DNA from: Acetobacteraceae bacterium | GTDB lineage: Bacteria; Pseudomonadota; Alphaproteobacteria; Acetobacterales; Acetobacteraceae | NCBI GenBank assembly: GCA_003164135.1 | Contig: PLSD01000089.1 | Location: forward strand, 1-64,000 | DNA length: 64,000 bases | Reading direction: 5' to 3' | Part shown: positions 36,655-47,063 of the stretch, one piece after another | How positions within the stretch are numbered: the first letter of the stretch is position 1 | Layout: each line of letters starts with the position of its first letter | Made by a program: the position numbers and the translations under genes | The notes under the pieces: model-generated | Database searches by the model: none | What the model saw: the letters and a program-made list of their open reading frames with translations, nothing else | What the model was told of the DNA's origin: nothing

Positions 36655-37569
36655 TCACGGCCCAGGTGCGGCTAAGTCATGTGCCGGTAAAATAACTTTG
36701 CCCATGTCCGCAGGTGGGACAACGACCTTGCGGTATAAATGCCAGGTTGTGTGACCAAGCACGGGCAGCACCACAACCAGCCCGATGAAGCAGGGCAGGG
36801 TGCCCAGGAACAGGCTGATGGCTACTATGAGGCTCCAGGCGGCCAGCGGTCCTGGGTTGCGGCGCAGGGCCAGCGCCGAGGTGGAAATCGCCGTGGCAAA
36901 GCCAACCTGCCGGTCCAGCATTAATGGAAACGAGACGACGCTGATCGCCAGCACGCCCAATCCGAACAGCACTCCAGCGAAAAGGCCCAAGCCGATCATC
37001 ACCCAGCCAGCCGGAGTGGTGAATACGCTTTGGGCAAATTGCCATATGGAGGCGGGTGGCAGGGGGCCTAGGGTAAAGTCGTAAATTACCTGCGCGACCG
37101 CCAGCCATGCCAGATACAGGCCGATCAGCAGCAGTCCCAGCCCGGTAATGGCCCCGATCGAGGGGGAGCGGATGACTTTGAAGGTGTCGAGCCAGCTGAT
37201 TTTTCCGGTCAGTTCGCGTTGCCGGCTCATCTCGTACAGCCCAACCGCGGCGAGCGGGCCGATGAGGACAAAACCGGCTGCCGTGGGCAGCAGTAATGGC
37301 AGCAGGCGGCCGTGCGCCTCCGCCATGGCGATGAATATCCCAACCAGTGGGTAGATCAGGCAGAGGAAAATAACATCGGTGCGTGCGGCCGCGAAATCAC
37401 GCAGTCCTTCACGGATGGCTTCCCGCAGTTCGGCAAGGGTGATTTTGCGGACTACAGGCATCCCGGCACCGGCGGTGACCGGCCAATATTCAGCCGGAGT
37501 CGCACTGCCGATGACGTTGGTTGTATCGATCTGGCCTGCCACCCACTCCATAGGATTGCGTATATGCAT
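36655..37569 (-). CDS. DUF2189 integral membrane protein
   Basis: 304 residues with about six hydrophobic helices and the DUF2189 pattern ('DVIFLCLIYPLVGIFIA', 'GPLAAVGLYEMSRQRE', 'SFPLMLDRQVGFATAISTS'). Function of the family is not known. ATG 37569 has a strong AGGAGG 9 nt upstream. It stands alone, tail to tail with the CoA-transferase and divergent from infC. Confidence 0.85.
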   Translation of the reverse strand: MHIRNPMEWVAGQIDTTNVIGSATPAEYWPVTAGAGMPVVRKITLAELREAIREGLRDFAAARTDVIFLCLIYPLVGIFIAMAEAHGRLLPLLLPTAAGFVLIGPLAAVGLYEMSRQRELTGKISWLDTFKVIRSPSIGAITGLGLLLIGLYLAWLAVAQVIYDFTLGPLPPASIWQFAQSVFTTPAGWVMIGLGLFAGVLFGLGVLAISVVSFPLMLDRQVGFATAISTSALALRRNPGPLAAWSLIVAISLFLGTLPCFIGLVVVLPVLGHTTWHLYRKVVVPPADMGKVILPAHDLAAPGP

Positions 37570-37754
37570 AATTCATATCCTCCTGGCGCTGCCCGTGTGC
37601 TCCGGGCGTAATGCAGAAGTGGTAGCTTTTGCGCGGAAAACCAGCGGGAAATTCGGGAATCTTTGTTAATCTCCCGGGGGCGCCGCGGAGGAGATTGCAT
37701 TTGTTGGCCATTTTGCACTAAGCCGGTGTCCCGTAACCCTTACAGGAGACTTCC

Positions 37755-38294
37755 ATAGCCAGACCGCCAGCGCCACCCACCCCTCCCTCGCGTGAAGGGC
37801 CCCGGGTCAACGACGAAATTAGAATTCCGCAGGTACGTCTCATCGACCAAAATGGTGAAATGCAGGGGGTGCTGAGCACCCGCGACGCCATTGCACGTGC
37901 TTTTGCCGTCGGTCTCGACCTGGTTGAGATCAGCCCGAACGCCGAACCGCCAGTCGCCAAAATCCTCGACTACGGCAAGTTCAAGTACGAGCAGCAGAAA
38001 AAGCGCAACGAAGCCCGCAAGAAGCAGAAGATCGTTGAAATTAAGGAAGTCAAAGTCCGTCCGAATATCGACGAGAATGACTACCAGGTGAAGCTGCGCG
38101 CCATGAAGAGCTTTATAGGCGAGGGCGACAAGGTGAAGGTGACCCTGCGTTTTCGTGGCCGTGAAATGGCGCATCAGGAGCTGGGCGTGAAAGTTCTGGA
38201 GCGGATTCGCGCCGACATGGACGTCGAGACCAAGGTTGAGCAGATGCCGAAGATGGAAAACCGGCAGATGGTTATGGTGCTCACCCCGCGCTAA
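37755..38294 (+). CDS. infC: translation initiation factor IF-3 (ATA start)
   Basis: 179 residues from an ATA codon at 37755, preceded by AGGAG at 6 nt. The frame from ATA gives the complete IF3 N-domain ('[19 protein letters not shown]'). The first ATG (37860) would remove 35 residues including that block. The linker and C-domain ('[20 protein letters not shown]', '[10 protein letters not shown]') are intact. IF3 keeps subunits apart and discriminates against non-standard start codons, so a rare start on its own gene gives negative feedback, as known for E. coli infC (AUU). It ends in a bidirectional terminator. Confidence 0.9.
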   Translation: MARPPAPPTPPSREGPRVNDEIRIPQVRLIDQNGEMQGVLSTRDAIARAFAVGLDLVEISPNAEPPVAKILDYGKFKYEQQKKRNEARKKQKIVEIKEVKVRPNIDENDYQVKLRAMKSFIGEGDKVKVTLRFRGREMAHQELGVKVLERIRADMDVETKVEQMPKMENRQMVMVLTPR

Positions 38295-38318
38295 GGGGCT
38301 CAAGTGAGTTAAGGCATT

Positions 38319-38355
38319 AAAAAAACCCACCAGGAGCGATCCTGGTGGGTTTTTT
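38319..38355. terminator. bidirectional terminator between infC and DUF4167 gene
   Basis: ACCCACCAGGA-GCGA-TCCTGGTGGGT stem with an A-run on the left (38319-38325) and a T-run on the right, able to stop transcripts from both sides of this convergent pair. Confidence 0.9.
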
Positions 38356-38359
38356 GTGG

Positions 38360-39250
38360 TTACTCTTCCACCTTCGCCGCTTCGGGCTTTATCAGCCTTG
38401 GCCGGCCACGGGGGCGGGGCACACGCGGCGCCTCGACCGGGGTCAGCACCAAAGGCGGGGCCTCGGCGACGATGGGGATCGGCTTGGGTTCCGGGGCAGG
38501 GGCCACCGCGGGGACGGGAGCCGGTTTCACGGTCACGGCCACCGGCACGATGACCGGCTGTGCGCCCATGCCGGGGTGTTCGCCCGCAGCGGCTGCGAGT
38601 TCGGCTTCCAGCGCGGAGCTGATGTCGATGCGCATATCAACCACCGGTTCAGCGCGGGGCTGGCGTTCCGGGCGGTCCTGGCGGTCTTGCCGCTCGGGGC
38701 GGTCCTGACGGTCCTGGCGCTGGAATTCCGGCTTCTGGCGCTGCTCGTAGGGGCGTTGCTCAAAGCGGCGCGGCTCCTGCTGGCGGACTTCCTGCTGGCG
38801 GTTTTCCTGGCGCGGTTCCATCTGCTGCTCGCCCTCGGAGGAGTCGCGGCGCTGGTATTCGCCCTGGTTGCCTTGCTGCGGCTGGTAATTGCCCCGCTCC
38901 TGGCCCTGGCCGGGTTGCTGCCCGCCTTGCGTCTGCGGGGGCTGCGTATTGGGCAGGCCCTGCGCCTGGTTGATGGCGCTGATGATGCGGAAATAATGCT
39001 CGGCGTGCTGGTAATAGGCTTCGCCCAGCACCCGGTCGCCATTGCTGGAGACATCGCGCGCCATCTGCTGGTACTTCTCGTAGAGCTGTTGCGCCGTGCC
39101 CCGCACCCGCATTTCGGGCCCGGAACTGTCAAAGACATGATTGCGGTTCAGCGGAATTCCGTTCTGCTGGTTGCGGAACCCGCCGCTACCACTGCCACCG
39201 CCGCCGCCATTCGGGCGATGGTTGCGGCCACGCATGCGCTTCATATTCAT
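38360..39250 (-). CDS. DUF4167 protein
   Basis: 296 residues. The N-terminal ~110 residues are the DUF4167 domain of alphaproteobacteria ('MRGRNHRPNGGGGG', 'NRNHVFDSSGPEMRVRGTAQQLYEKYQQMARD', 'AEHYFRIISAIN'). The rest is low-complexity: Gln/Arg/Glu/Pro-rich with repeats 'RQDRPERQ', then Pro/Val/Ala-rich. The charged RGG-like and repeat tail suggests nucleic-acid binding, but no function is established. It is the first of a long minus-strand series and is convergent with infC. Confidence 0.88.
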   Translation of the reverse strand: MNMKRMRGRNHRPNGGGGGSGSGGFRNQQNGIPLNRNHVFDSSGPEMRVRGTAQQLYEKYQQMARDVSSNGDRVLGEAYYQHAEHYFRIISAINQAQGLPNTQPPQTQGGQQPGQGQERGNYQPQQGNQGEYQRRDSSEGEQQMEPRQENRQQEVRQQEPRRFEQRPYEQRQKPEFQRQDRQDRPERQDRQDRPERQPRAEPVVDMRIDISSALEAELAAAAGEHPGMGAQPVIVPVAVTVKPAPVPAVAPAPEPKPIPIVAEAPPLVLTPVEAPRVPRPRGRPRLIKPEAAKVEE

Positions 39251-39398
39251 ATGCTCTCGTCTATCCTCGTAAGATTGCTTGCACGGCTGGGCGCGTTAGC
39301 ACCACCAAACCCAAAGCGGCCTCGTAAATCACCGAGACTCGAGGCCAATCAGCCCGCGCGCCCCGTGCTTAGCCTTATCCGCGCATAATGCCAAATGT

Positions 39399-40223
39399 TT
39401 ATTTGCACCGCGTCAAAATAATGGCGCGTTCCACGCCGCCGAGATCGGCCCGAGTCGTGGTGGTAAAACCAGCCCGTTCCGCCAGCACGGCTACATCTGG
39501 GGCCTGCCCCACCCCAAGTTCAAGCACCGCCGCGCCATTTTCGGCGAGCAGGCGGGGCAGGTCTGCTAGTATCTTTCGGTAGGCAGCCAAGCCGTCCGCG
39601 CCGCCATCCAGCGCGCTGCTGGGCTCGAAACCCGCGACTTCGGGCATCAAATGCGGAATATCGGCACCGGGAATATAGGGTGGATTGCTCAACACCAGGT
39701 CGAATGTGCCATCCAGCGCTGCCGCCCAGTCGCCCACGCAAAATGCGGCGCGGCCGGCCAGCCCCAGGGCTTGGGCGTTGCCTGCTGCCAGGGCGGCCGC
39801 CTCGGGGGAAATATCCACGCCCACGCCAAAGGCTGCCGGAAATTCACTTAGAACCGCCAGCAGCAGACAGCCGGTGCCGGTGCCCAGGTCCAGCACGCGG
39901 GCGGGCGCGGTACCGAGCGCCAGCACGGCTTCCACCAGGGTCTCGGTGTCGGGCCGGGGGATCAGCGTGGCGGGGGAGACGGTGAAATTCAGCCCCCAGA
40001 ACTCCTTGCGCCCGAGAATATAGGCCAGCGGCTCACGCGCCGCGCGGCGGGCAACCAGTGGTTCGAAACGCGCCCGGTCCACTTCATCCAGCAGCAACAG
40101 CCCGGCCGCGTTTACCCCCTGGGCGGCGGCCAGCAGCAAACGTGCCTCACGCCTGGGTTCCTCGATGCCCGCCTCGGTGAGCCGGGAAGTGATCGAGGCC
40201 AGCGCTTCGGCGGTGGCGATCAC
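39399..40223 (-). CDS. prmC: peptide chain release factor N5-glutamine methyltransferase
   Basis: 274 residues, SAM-dependent enzyme that methylates the Gln of the GGQ motif in release factors. '[16 protein letters not shown]' is the SAM loop and '[14 protein letters not shown]' the catalytic NPPY. The N-terminal helical domain includes '[18 protein letters not shown]'. Its ATG overlaps the stop of prfA, its substrate's gene, the standard pairing. Confidence 0.97.
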   Translation of the reverse strand: MIATAEALASITSRLTEAGIEEPRREARLLLAAAQGVNAAGLLLLDEVDRARFEPLVARRAAREPLAYILGRKEFWGLNFTVSPATLIPRPDTETLVEAVLALGTAPARVLDLGTGTGCLLLAVLSEFPAAFGVGVDISPEAAALAAGNAQALGLAGRAAFCVGDWAAALDGTFDLVLSNPPYIPGADIPHLMPEVAGFEPSSALDGGADGLAAYRKILADLPRLLAENGAAVLELGVGQAPDVAVLAERAGFTTTTRADLGGVERAIILTRCK

Positions 40224-41278
40224 TGGTTGTCAGCCGCCAGCCGCGCGGCCTGGTCCTCGGCGATCAGCGCGTCGATGATGTCGTCCATTTCGCCCTGCAT
40301 GATCCGGTCGATCTTGTGCAGGGTGAGGTTGATGCGGTGGTCGGTGACGCGGCCCTGCGGGAAGTTATAGGTGCGGATGCGCTCGGAGCGGTCCCCGGTG
40401 CCGACCTGGGACTTGCGGTCGGCGGCGCGCGTGGCGTGCAGGCTGGAGCGCTGCTGCTCGTACATGCGGGCGCGCAGGATTTTCATCGCCTTGGCTTTGT
40501 TTTTGTGCTGGCTGCGCTCCTCCTGCATGGCCACCACAATGCCGGTGGGAAGATGCGTGATGCGCACCGCGGATTCGGTTTTGTTCACATGCTGCCCGCC
40601 AGCGCCGGAGGCCCGGTAGACGTCGATACGCAGATCGCCGTCGTTGACCTCCACATCCACTTCCTCGGCTTCCGGCAGCACTGCCACGGTAACAGTGGAG
40701 GTATGGATGCGCCCTTGTGTTTCGGTTGCCGGCACGCGTTGCACGCGGTGCACGCCGGATTCGAACTTCAGCTTGGAGAACACGGATTTACCGGTGATTT
40801 CGGCTATGCCTTCCTTCAACCCGCCCAGCTCGTTCTCGACATACTCCATGACCTCGAATTTATAACCGTGCAGGCCGGAATATTTCTGGTAGGCCTGGAA
40901 GAGTTCGGCGGCGAACAGTCCCGCTTCGTCGCCGCCGGCCGCGGGCCGGATTTCCAGAATGGCGGAGCGGTCGTCCATTTCGTCCTTGGGCAAAAGCGCC
41001 AGGCGCAGGGACATTTCCAGCTCGGGGATCTGCTGCTTCAAGTCTTCCAGCTCAGCCGAGGCCAGATCCTTCATTTCCGGGTCGGCCAGCATCATTTGAG
41101 CCTCGGCCTGCGCCTTTTCAGCGGCGCGCAACTCAGCAATCCGCTCCTCGATCGGCGTCAGCTCGGAAAGCTCTTTCGAGGCTTTTACAAAGGCATCCCC
41201 GGCCAGCGCGCCGGAAAGCATGAAGCGCAGTTCCTCGGTGCGGGAGAGAATGCGGTCGAGTTTGTGGTCAAAACTCAT
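40220..41278 (-). CDS. prfA: peptide chain release factor 1
   Basis: 352 residues, terminates at UAA/UAG. '[24 protein letters not shown]' has the GGQ catalytic loop. The long N-terminal helical domain and the '[16 protein letters not shown]' C-terminus are complete. It overlaps prmC at its end and hisS at its start by ATGA-type junctions, so the three are co-translated. Confidence 0.97.
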   Translation of the reverse strand: MSFDHKLDRILSRTEELRFMLSGALAGDAFVKASKELSELTPIEERIAELRAAEKAQAEAQMMLADPEMKDLASAELEDLKQQIPELEMSLRLALLPKDEMDDRSAILEIRPAAGGDEAGLFAAELFQAYQKYSGLHGYKFEVMEYVENELGGLKEGIAEITGKSVFSKLKFESGVHRVQRVPATETQGRIHTSTVTVAVLPEAEEVDVEVNDGDLRIDVYRASGAGGQHVNKTESAVRITHLPTGIVVAMQEERSQHKNKAKAMKILRARMYEQQRSSLHATRAADRKSQVGTGDRSERIRTYNFPQGRVTDHRINLTLHKIDRIMQGEMDDIIDALIAEDQAARLAADNQ

Positions 41279-42498
41279 GAACGCAGAAACCCTGGGAGAT
41301 CGGAGAACAGCACGTCTTGCTGCGAACCATCCTCCAGATTTTTCAACTTGATGTCCTCGCTCACCAGGATGGCAAACTTTGCGCCGGATTTGTTCGCGCG
41401 CTCAAGCCGTTTTTTGGCATTGCCGGCGTAGGCAATCTCGGCGGGAATACCGATGTCACGGAGGGATTTCAGGATGTTCAAAGCCGTGCCGTGGGCTTCC
41501 TCGTTCATGGGAATGATCGCCGCCGGGCGGTGCGGCACCGGCGGGGGGGCGATGAGCATGGAGAGCCGCTCAATCCCCGCCGCCCAGCCCACGCCGGGCA
41601 CGCTCGGTCCGCCCATCTGTTCGACCAGGCCGTCGTAACGCCCACCAGCCAGCACGGTGCCTTGCGCGCCGAGCGCTGTGGTCACGAACTCGAAGGCGGT
41701 GTGGTTGTAATAATCCAGCCCGCGCACAATGCGGGGGTTTTCGGTGAAGGGCACGTCGAACGTTGTCAGCACCGCTTTCAAGCCGTTGTAGAACACAGCG
41801 GCGGCTTCCGAGAGGTGGTCGTAGATCAGCGGTGCGTTGGCCACCAATTTCTGGTCGCCCTCGTCTTTGGAGTCCAGAATACGCAGCGGGTTTTTCTCCA
41901 GCCGCGTTTTGCTGTCAGCGGAGAGTGCAGATGCATGCTCGGTAAAATATTTCACTAGGGCAGCGCGATAATTGTCGCGCGATTCAGCATCGCCCAGCGT
42001 GTTGATGTGTAGTTCCACATTGTCCGCGATGCCCAGCTCGTTCAGAATCTGCCAGCCGGCGGCAATGACTTCAGCGTCGGCCAGCGGCGTGCTGGGGCCG
42101 AGCAGTTCCACGCCGATCTGGTGAAACTGCCGGTAGCGGCCTTTCTGTGGGCGCTCGTAACGGAACATCGGCCCGGCGTAGAAGACCTTTTGCGGCAGTG
42201 TCTGCGTCAGCCCGGCGGTGATCAACGCGCGGCACACACCTGCCGTGCCTTCCGGCCGCAGCGTCACGGAATCCCCGCCGCGATCCTCGAACGTATACAT
42301 TTCCTTGGTCACGACATCGGAAGTTTCCCCCAGTGTGCGGGAAAAAACTTTGGTGTCCTCGAATATCGGCGTCTGCCACTCGGCAAAACCATACAGCGCG
42401 GTAACGCGCCGCGCGGTTTCCACGACATGGGTGTGGCGCGCGGCGTCGTCGCCGATGAGATCGCGCGTGCCACGGACGGGTTGCAGGGGAGGGGCCAT
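41275..42498 (-). CDS. hisS: histidyl-tRNA synthetase
   Basis: 407 residues, class II aminoacyl-tRNA synthetase. '[13 protein letters not shown]' is the start, '[20 protein letters not shown]' is motif 2, and '[15 protein letters not shown]' and '[13 protein letters not shown]' are HisRS-specific histidine-binding blocks. An anticodon-binding domain follows from about residue 320. It lies between ispG (upstream, separated by a terminator) and prfA. Confidence 0.96.
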   Translation of the reverse strand: MAPPLQPVRGTRDLIGDDAARHTHVVETARRVTALYGFAEWQTPIFEDTKVFSRTLGETSDVVTKEMYTFEDRGGDSVTLRPEGTAGVCRALITAGLTQTLPQKVFYAGPMFRYERPQKGRYRQFHQIGVELLGPSTPLADAEVIAAGWQILNELGIADNVELHINTLGDAESRDNYRAALVKYFTEHASALSADSKTRLEKNPLRILDSKDEGDQKLVANAPLIYDHLSEAAAVFYNGLKAVLTTFDVPFTENPRIVRGLDYYNHTAFEFVTTALGAQGTVLAGGRYDGLVEQMGGPSVPGVGWAAGIERLSMLIAPPPVPHRPAAIIPMNEEAHGTALNILKSLRDIGIPAEIAYAGNAKKRLERANKSGAKFAILVSEDIKLKNLEDGSQQDVLFSDLPGFLRS

Positions 42499-42520
42499 GA
42501 TTTTTAAACCAACCTAAAAA

Positions 42521-42549
42521 CAAAAAATGCCGGAGCCATCAGGCTCCGG
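42521..42549 (-). terminator. intrinsic terminator after ispG
   Basis: Minus-strand stem CCGGAGCC-TGAT-GGCTCCGG followed by CA and six T, located between the ispG stop and the hisS start. Confidence 0.85.
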
Positions 42550-42575
42550 TTAAAACAGTCTCGCGGAAACGTTAG

Positions 42576-43700
42576 CTACTGCGCCGCGAGTTTGGCGGCT
42601 TTCAGTTCCGCTTCCACCACCGCTGCCCTGGCTTCCACCAGTTCGACGATGTGGTTCACCATGTCGCCGCCGTCGATCGTGTGGTCGGTTTTGCCCGCCG
42701 CGTAAATCATGTGCTTGCCGTTGCCGCCGCCGGTCAGGCCGAGGTCGGTCATCAACGCCTCGCCAGGCCCGTTCACCACGCAACCGATGATGGAAAGCGT
42801 GATCGGCGTCTGGATGTGCGCTAGGCGTTCTTCGAGCGTTTCCACGGTCTTGATGACGTTAAAACCCTGCCGCGCGCAGGAGGGGCAGGAAATGATGCGC
42901 ACGCCGCGATGGCGGATGCCGAGCGATTTGAGAATATCCCAGCCGACCAGCACTTCTTCCTCCGGCACCGCGGAGAGCGAGACGCGCATGGTATCGCCGA
43001 TGCCCGCCCACAGCAGCGAGCCGAGACCAATGGAGGATTTTACGGTCCCGGCGCGTTTGCTGCCAGCCTCGGTGATGCCGATGTGCAGCGGGTGGTCGCA
43101 CACTTCAGCCAGTTGCTGATACGCCGCCACGGCCATGAACACGTCGGACGCCTTCACGGAAATTTTGAACTCGTGGAAGTCGTGGTCCTGCAAAATCTTC
43201 GCGTGTTCCAAAGCGGATTCCACCAGCGCCTCGGGGTTGGGCTCGCCGTATTTCTCCAGCAGGTGGCGCTCCAGCGAACCCGCATTCACGCCGATGCGCA
43301 TCGAGCAGTTATAATCGCGTGCGGCCTTGATCACATCGCGCACGCGCTCCGGGCTGCCGATATTGCCGGGGTTAATGCGCAAACATGCCGCACCGGCCTG
43401 CGCCGCCTCTATCCCTCGTTTGTAGTGGAAGTGGATGTCCGCGACGATTGGCACATTCACCTGCGGCACAATGTGCTTCAGCGCCGCCGTGCTCTCTTCA
43501 TCCGGGCAGCTCACGCGCACAATGTCCACGCCTGCTGCCTCGGCGCGCAGAATTTGCGCCACCGTGCCGTCAATGTCAGTGGTCAACGTGTTGGTCATGG
43601 TCTGTACGGAAATCGGCGCGTCGCCGCCGACTTTCACGTTGCCGACGCTAATCTGCCGGGACTTACGGCGGGTGATCTGCTGGTATTCGCGGTAGTTCAT
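42576..43700 (-). CDS. ispG: 4-hydroxy-3-methylbut-2-enyl diphosphate synthase
   Basis: 374 residues, 4Fe-4S enzyme of the MEP pathway, downstream of Dxr (encoded at 19.8 kb). '[17 protein letters not shown]'-type start, 'RINPGNIG', '[10 protein letters not shown]' and '[12 protein letters not shown]' provide the cluster cysteines. Start ATG 43700 ('[14 protein letters not shown]') has GAGGGA upstream; a longer in-frame frame into rodZ is not family-like. Confidence 0.96.
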   Translation of the reverse strand: MNYREYQQITRRKSRQISVGNVKVGGDAPISVQTMTNTLTTDIDGTVAQILRAEAAGVDIVRVSCPDEESTAALKHIVPQVNVPIVADIHFHYKRGIEAAQAGAACLRINPGNIGSPERVRDVIKAARDYNCSMRIGVNAGSLERHLLEKYGEPNPEALVESALEHAKILQDHDFHEFKISVKASDVFMAVAAYQQLAEVCDHPLHIGITEAGSKRAGTVKSSIGLGSLLWAGIGDTMRVSLSAVPEEEVLVGWDILKSLGIRHRGVRIISCPSCARQGFNVIKTVETLEERLAHIQTPITLSIIGCVVNGPGEALMTDLGLTGGGNGKHMIYAAGKTDHTIDGGDMVNHIVELVEARAAVVEAELKAAKLAAQ

Positions 43701-43710
43701 AACAATTCCC

Positions 43711-44631
43711 TCAGTTGGCGGCAGGCGGCGTGGCAGGTTTTGCCGCGGGCGGTGTGAGCGCATAATTGTGCAGCACGGCGCCCATGGCCCCCAGGGGCGC
43801 GCCTGCCTTGCCGTTAATGGCAATCTCGGTTCCGCCGGCATTACCGGCGGTCATGGTCAATCCGGCTTCATCGGGCACGGGCCAGCTATCTCCGGCATGC
43901 AACACTTTGCTGAAGAGTATGTTGCCCGTGGCATCGTTCACTTCAACCCAGCTATCGCCGGTGGCGACGATCATCTGGCCGGTATCACCGGTCGCCACCG
44001 GGGCCGCGGCGGGCTGCGGAGCGGAGGAAGTACCAAGGGTGGCCGCTGACAGCGCAGGCGCAGCGGCGTTGGCTGCAACCGGGGCTGGCGCCGGTTTTTG
44101 CGCGGCGGCCTGCACGGGAACAGGCGGCGGTGTAGGGGGTTTGGGCGGTACGGCAAGTGGTGCCAGTTCCACGGGCACGCTGGGTATGGCAGCGGCCAAA
44201 CGGCGCTCTTTTTCAGTATGCAGATACCAAAGCCCATAGCCCACCAGCACCAGCAGCACGCCGAGCAACGCAATCGCCCCGGTTGGTACGCCTCGGTCCG
44301 GCACGGGGGCGAGAAATTTCAACTCCGCCTTGGGCAGGCTGCCCATGCTGCCGGCCTCGCGGAAGCGGCGCAAAATTTCCTCCGGGTCCAGGCCCAGGCT
44401 CTGCGCGTAGGTACGAATAAACCCGGTCTGATACGCGGGGCCGGGCAACGCATCAATGTCGCCGCGCTCGATGGCCTCCAGATATGATAGGCGGATGCGT
44501 AACCCCTCGGCGACCTCGGGCAATTTCCAGCCCAGCCGTTCGCGCACATTACGTAGGCCAGCACCTATCTGGGCGGCTCCCTGCGGCTGGTCGGATTCCG
44601 TCATATCGATCCCGGCAATAGCGTTTGGCAT
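43711..44631 (-). CDS. RodZ-like helix-turn-helix membrane protein
   Basis: 306 residues. A cytoplasmic HTH_25 domain (about 25-90, '[26 protein letters not shown]') is followed by one transmembrane helix (about 118-140), a Pro/Ala-rich linker and a periplasmic DUF4115 domain (about 222-292, '[27 protein letters not shown]'). RodZ links MreB to the wall-elongation machinery in rods. It is placed directly before ispG, as in many proteobacteria. ATG 44631 or the in-frame ATG 44604 ('MTESDQ', with GGGA upstream) may be the true start. Confidence 0.85.
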   Translation of the reverse strand: MPNAIAGIDMTESDQPQGAAQIGAGLRNVRERLGWKLPEVAEGLRIRLSYLEAIERGDIDALPGPAYQTGFIRTYAQSLGLDPEEILRRFREAGSMGSLPKAELKFLAPVPDRGVPTGAIALLGVLLVLVGYGLWYLHTEKERRLAAAIPSVPVELAPLAVPPKPPTPPPVPVQAAAQKPAPAPVAANAAAPALSAATLGTSSAPQPAAAPVATGDTGQMIVATGDSWVEVNDATGNILFSKVLHAGDSWPVPDEAGLTMTAGNAGGTEIAINGKAGAPLGAMGAVLHNYALTPPAAKPATPPAAN

Positions 44632-44686
44632 TCTGCGCCGCTTTGTATACCGCCCCGCCGCTTTACGCTACCGCATCCCACGCAGA

Positions 44687-46951
44687 TCAAACCGGCAGGT
44701 TATGCTCGCGCGCCCAGGCGGTCAGCGGCTCCCGGATACTCCCGCCCGCCGCCCCTGAGCGCCGCAACTCGCGCAGCACCGGCCGCAGTGCGCCGAGGTC
44801 AGCCTCCACCAGCAGGGCCTTCACCGGCAGAATGGCGTTGCCGGACATCGAGAGTGTGCGCACACCCAGAGCGGCAAAGGCTAGCGCGTCCAGTGGGCGG
44901 CCGGCCGCTTCGCCGCAGACGGAAAGTGGCACACCCGCCTCGTTGCAGGCCGCCACCAGGCGCTCCAGCATTTCCAGCACGGGGGCGGAGAGGGTGTCGT
45001 AGCGTTCCGCCAGTTCCGGCGTGCCGCGATCGGCCGCGAACAGGAACTGCATCAAATCATTGGTGCCCACCGAGACGAAGTCCGTCTCGGCCAGCAGCCC
45101 CGGCAGTTGGAACAGCAATGCGGGCACCTCGATCATGGTCCCGGCCTCCAGTTTCTCCGGCACCGGGCGAATGCGCGCGGCCTCTGCCTCCAGCAGATCG
45201 CGCGCGGCGCGGAACTCCTCCACCGTGGCAACCATCGGGAACATGACCGCGAGCGGCCGCCCCTGCGCACCCAGCAGCAGCGCACGTAACTGGCGGCGCA
45301 AAATCGCCGGGCGGTCCAGCCCCACGCGCAGACTGCGCCAGCCCATGGCCGGATTTTCCTCGCCGCCGCCCACTTCGCCGGGGAGCAGCTTGTCCGCGCC
45401 CAGGTCCAGCGTGCGAAACTGTACCCGCCGGCCTTTTGCACGGTCCATTACCCGGCCGTATTCCGCCGCCTGACCCGCGACATCCGGGATGCCGCCCGCC
45501 GCCAATACTGCAATTTCAGTGCGATACAGGCCGATTCCGTCGGCGCCGGTGCGTTCCAGCTGGTCCAGCTCCAGCGCTAGGCCGACATTGAGCATCAGGC
45601 TGATCTGCGTGCCGTCCTTGGTGATCGCCGGTAAATCCCGGTATCCCGAAAGTGCTGCCGCGCGCACTGTGCGGGCTGCCAGGGCGCGGTCGTAAACCTG
45701 CACCACTTCGGGCTCGGGTCGCAGGATCAGCGTGGCGCCTTCCGCATCCAGCAGGGCGTCGTCACCCTCCTGCGCTGCTTCCACCGCGCCGCGTTCCACC
45801 GCCAGCGCGGGCAGCCCCAAAGCGCGGGCCAGAATCGCGGCATGACCGGAGGCGCTGGCCTCCTCGATCGCCACCCCGGCGATGCCGCGCGCATGCCAAT
45901 CCAATAAATCGGCGGGCCCCAACCGGCGTACCAGCAGCAGCATCCCGTCCGCGCGCTCGGGCTTGGGCGCTTTGCCGCCCAGCGCCACCATCAGCCGGCC
46001 GATCATGTCCTCTATGTCGGCCAGCCGCTCCCGCAGGTATGGATCGGCAATCCGGCGCATCCGTTCGCGCAAATTCTGCGCCACCTTGTCCACAGCCGTC
46101 TCGGCGGTCAGCCCGTCGCCGATGGCTTGGCGCACCTGCGTCAGCCAACCGGCTGATTGCGTGACCATGCGGTAGGCGTCCAGCACATCGCGCGAGGTGT
46201 TGCCGCCGGGCAGGGAGGAAGCAATCAGCCCGTCCAGACTCTTGTTTGCTATCTCCACGCCCTTTTCCAACCGCAGTAATTCGGCGGCGGGGTCGTCGGT
46301 CAGCAGCTTGGCAATCGGCTGTGCCGCGCCATAGGGCAGGATTTTGCCTCGCGCGATCCCTGGCGAGAGGATATGCCCGGCGTAACGCCGTGGCAGCCGC
46401 TCGGAAAAGCCTTCCTCGGATAAATCGGTTGCCCCGGCGCGGGCCAGAATTTCGGCGAGCAGCATGGCCACGGTGGCCACCACCTCTACCTCAACCCGTG
46501 CAAACACCCGCGCCTCGCGCGACATCACCGAAATGACACCCAGAATTCGCCCCGCCCGCTTCACCGGCGTTGCCAGCATGGAAGCAAACGCCTCCTCGCC
46601 GAGTTCAGCCCGGTACACGTAACGTGGATGGTTCTGTGCATCGGCAAGGTTCAACGCGTCGCCGGAAGCCGCAACCATGCCGATGATGCCTTCGCCGATG
46701 CGCAGGCGCGTGTGCCCCACGGCACTCACATTCAGCCCGTAGGTCGCCGCCAGTTCCAGGAACTCCCCAGCGCGGGCAACGTAGATCACACAGGCATCGG
46801 CCGGGAGTTCCTGTGCCAAAAGCTCGGCGATATCGGGCAGGCTCGCGGTCCCGGAGGCAAGTGCTGCCCGCAGCCGGGCAAACAACTGCCTGGTGTCGCC
46901 AAATTTCGGCTTTCTGCGCCGATGCTGTCGCGGAGGAGATTCGCTCGTCAT
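44687..46951 (-). CDS. ptsP: phosphoenolpyruvate-protein phosphotransferase, nitrogen-PTS enzyme I
   Basis: 754 residues: an N-terminal GAF domain (about 20-165), the EI N-domain, a swivelling phosphohistidine domain with 'SGHAAILARALGLPAL' carrying the active His, and the PEP-binding TIM barrel ('GLYRTEIAVL', 'FRTLDLGADKL', 'FVSVGTNDLMQFLFAADR', 'VCGEAAG'). It phosphorylates NPr (ptsO) and then EIIANtr, linking nitrogen and carbon status to potassium and envelope regulation. ptsO and ptsN are not in the window, although rpoN and hpf, often next to ptsN, are at 58.7-60.8 kb. Confidence 0.95.
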   Translation of the reverse strand: MTSESPPRQHRRRKPKFGDTRQLFARLRAALASGTASLPDIAELLAQELPADACVIYVARAGEFLELAATYGLNVSAVGHTRLRIGEGIIGMVAASGDALNLADAQNHPRYVYRAELGEEAFASMLATPVKRAGRILGVISVMSREARVFARVEVEVVATVAMLLAEILARAGATDLSEEGFSERLPRRYAGHILSPGIARGKILPYGAAQPIAKLLTDDPAAELLRLEKGVEIANKSLDGLIASSLPGGNTSRDVLDAYRMVTQSAGWLTQVRQAIGDGLTAETAVDKVAQNLRERMRRIADPYLRERLADIEDMIGRLMVALGGKAPKPERADGMLLLVRRLGPADLLDWHARGIAGVAIEEASASGHAAILARALGLPALAVERGAVEAAQEGDDALLDAEGATLILRPEPEVVQVYDRALAARTVRAAALSGYRDLPAITKDGTQISLMLNVGLALELDQLERTGADGIGLYRTEIAVLAAGGIPDVAGQAAEYGRVMDRAKGRRVQFRTLDLGADKLLPGEVGGGEENPAMGWRSLRVGLDRPAILRRQLRALLLGAQGRPLAVMFPMVATVEEFRAARDLLEAEAARIRPVPEKLEAGTMIEVPALLFQLPGLLAETDFVSVGTNDLMQFLFAADRGTPELAERYDTLSAPVLEMLERLVAACNEAGVPLSVCGEAAGRPLDALAFAALGVRTLSMSGNAILPVKALLVEADLGALRPVLRELRRSGAAGGSIREPLTAWAREHNLPV

Positions 46952-47016
46952 GCGGTTACTTTGCCATGTATTGAAGGCAAAAATCAGCCCCGATCAGAAG
47001 ATTAGGTGGTAATTTC

Positions 47017-47048
47017 TCCCTGGATTGAATTTTAATTCAACCCAGGGA
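47017..47048 (-). repeat. long inverted repeat between ptsP and nitronate monooxygenase genes
   Basis: TCCCTGGATTGAAT (47017-47030), loop TTTA, ATTCAACCCAGGGA (47035-47048): 13 of 14 pairs. It lies 15 nt after the end of the minus-strand monooxygenase gene. No T-run follows, so it is either a Rho-aided 3' structure or an operator ahead of ptsP. Confidence 0.5.
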
Positions 47049-47063
47049 TCCCACGTCCCGCTC

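Noticed and set aside
38345-39388. 347-codon plus-strand frame opposite the DUF4167 gene
   Set aside because: Leu/Ala-rich translation looks membrane-like, but it is the complement of the Gln/Arg/Glu repeats; DUF4167 is the real gene.
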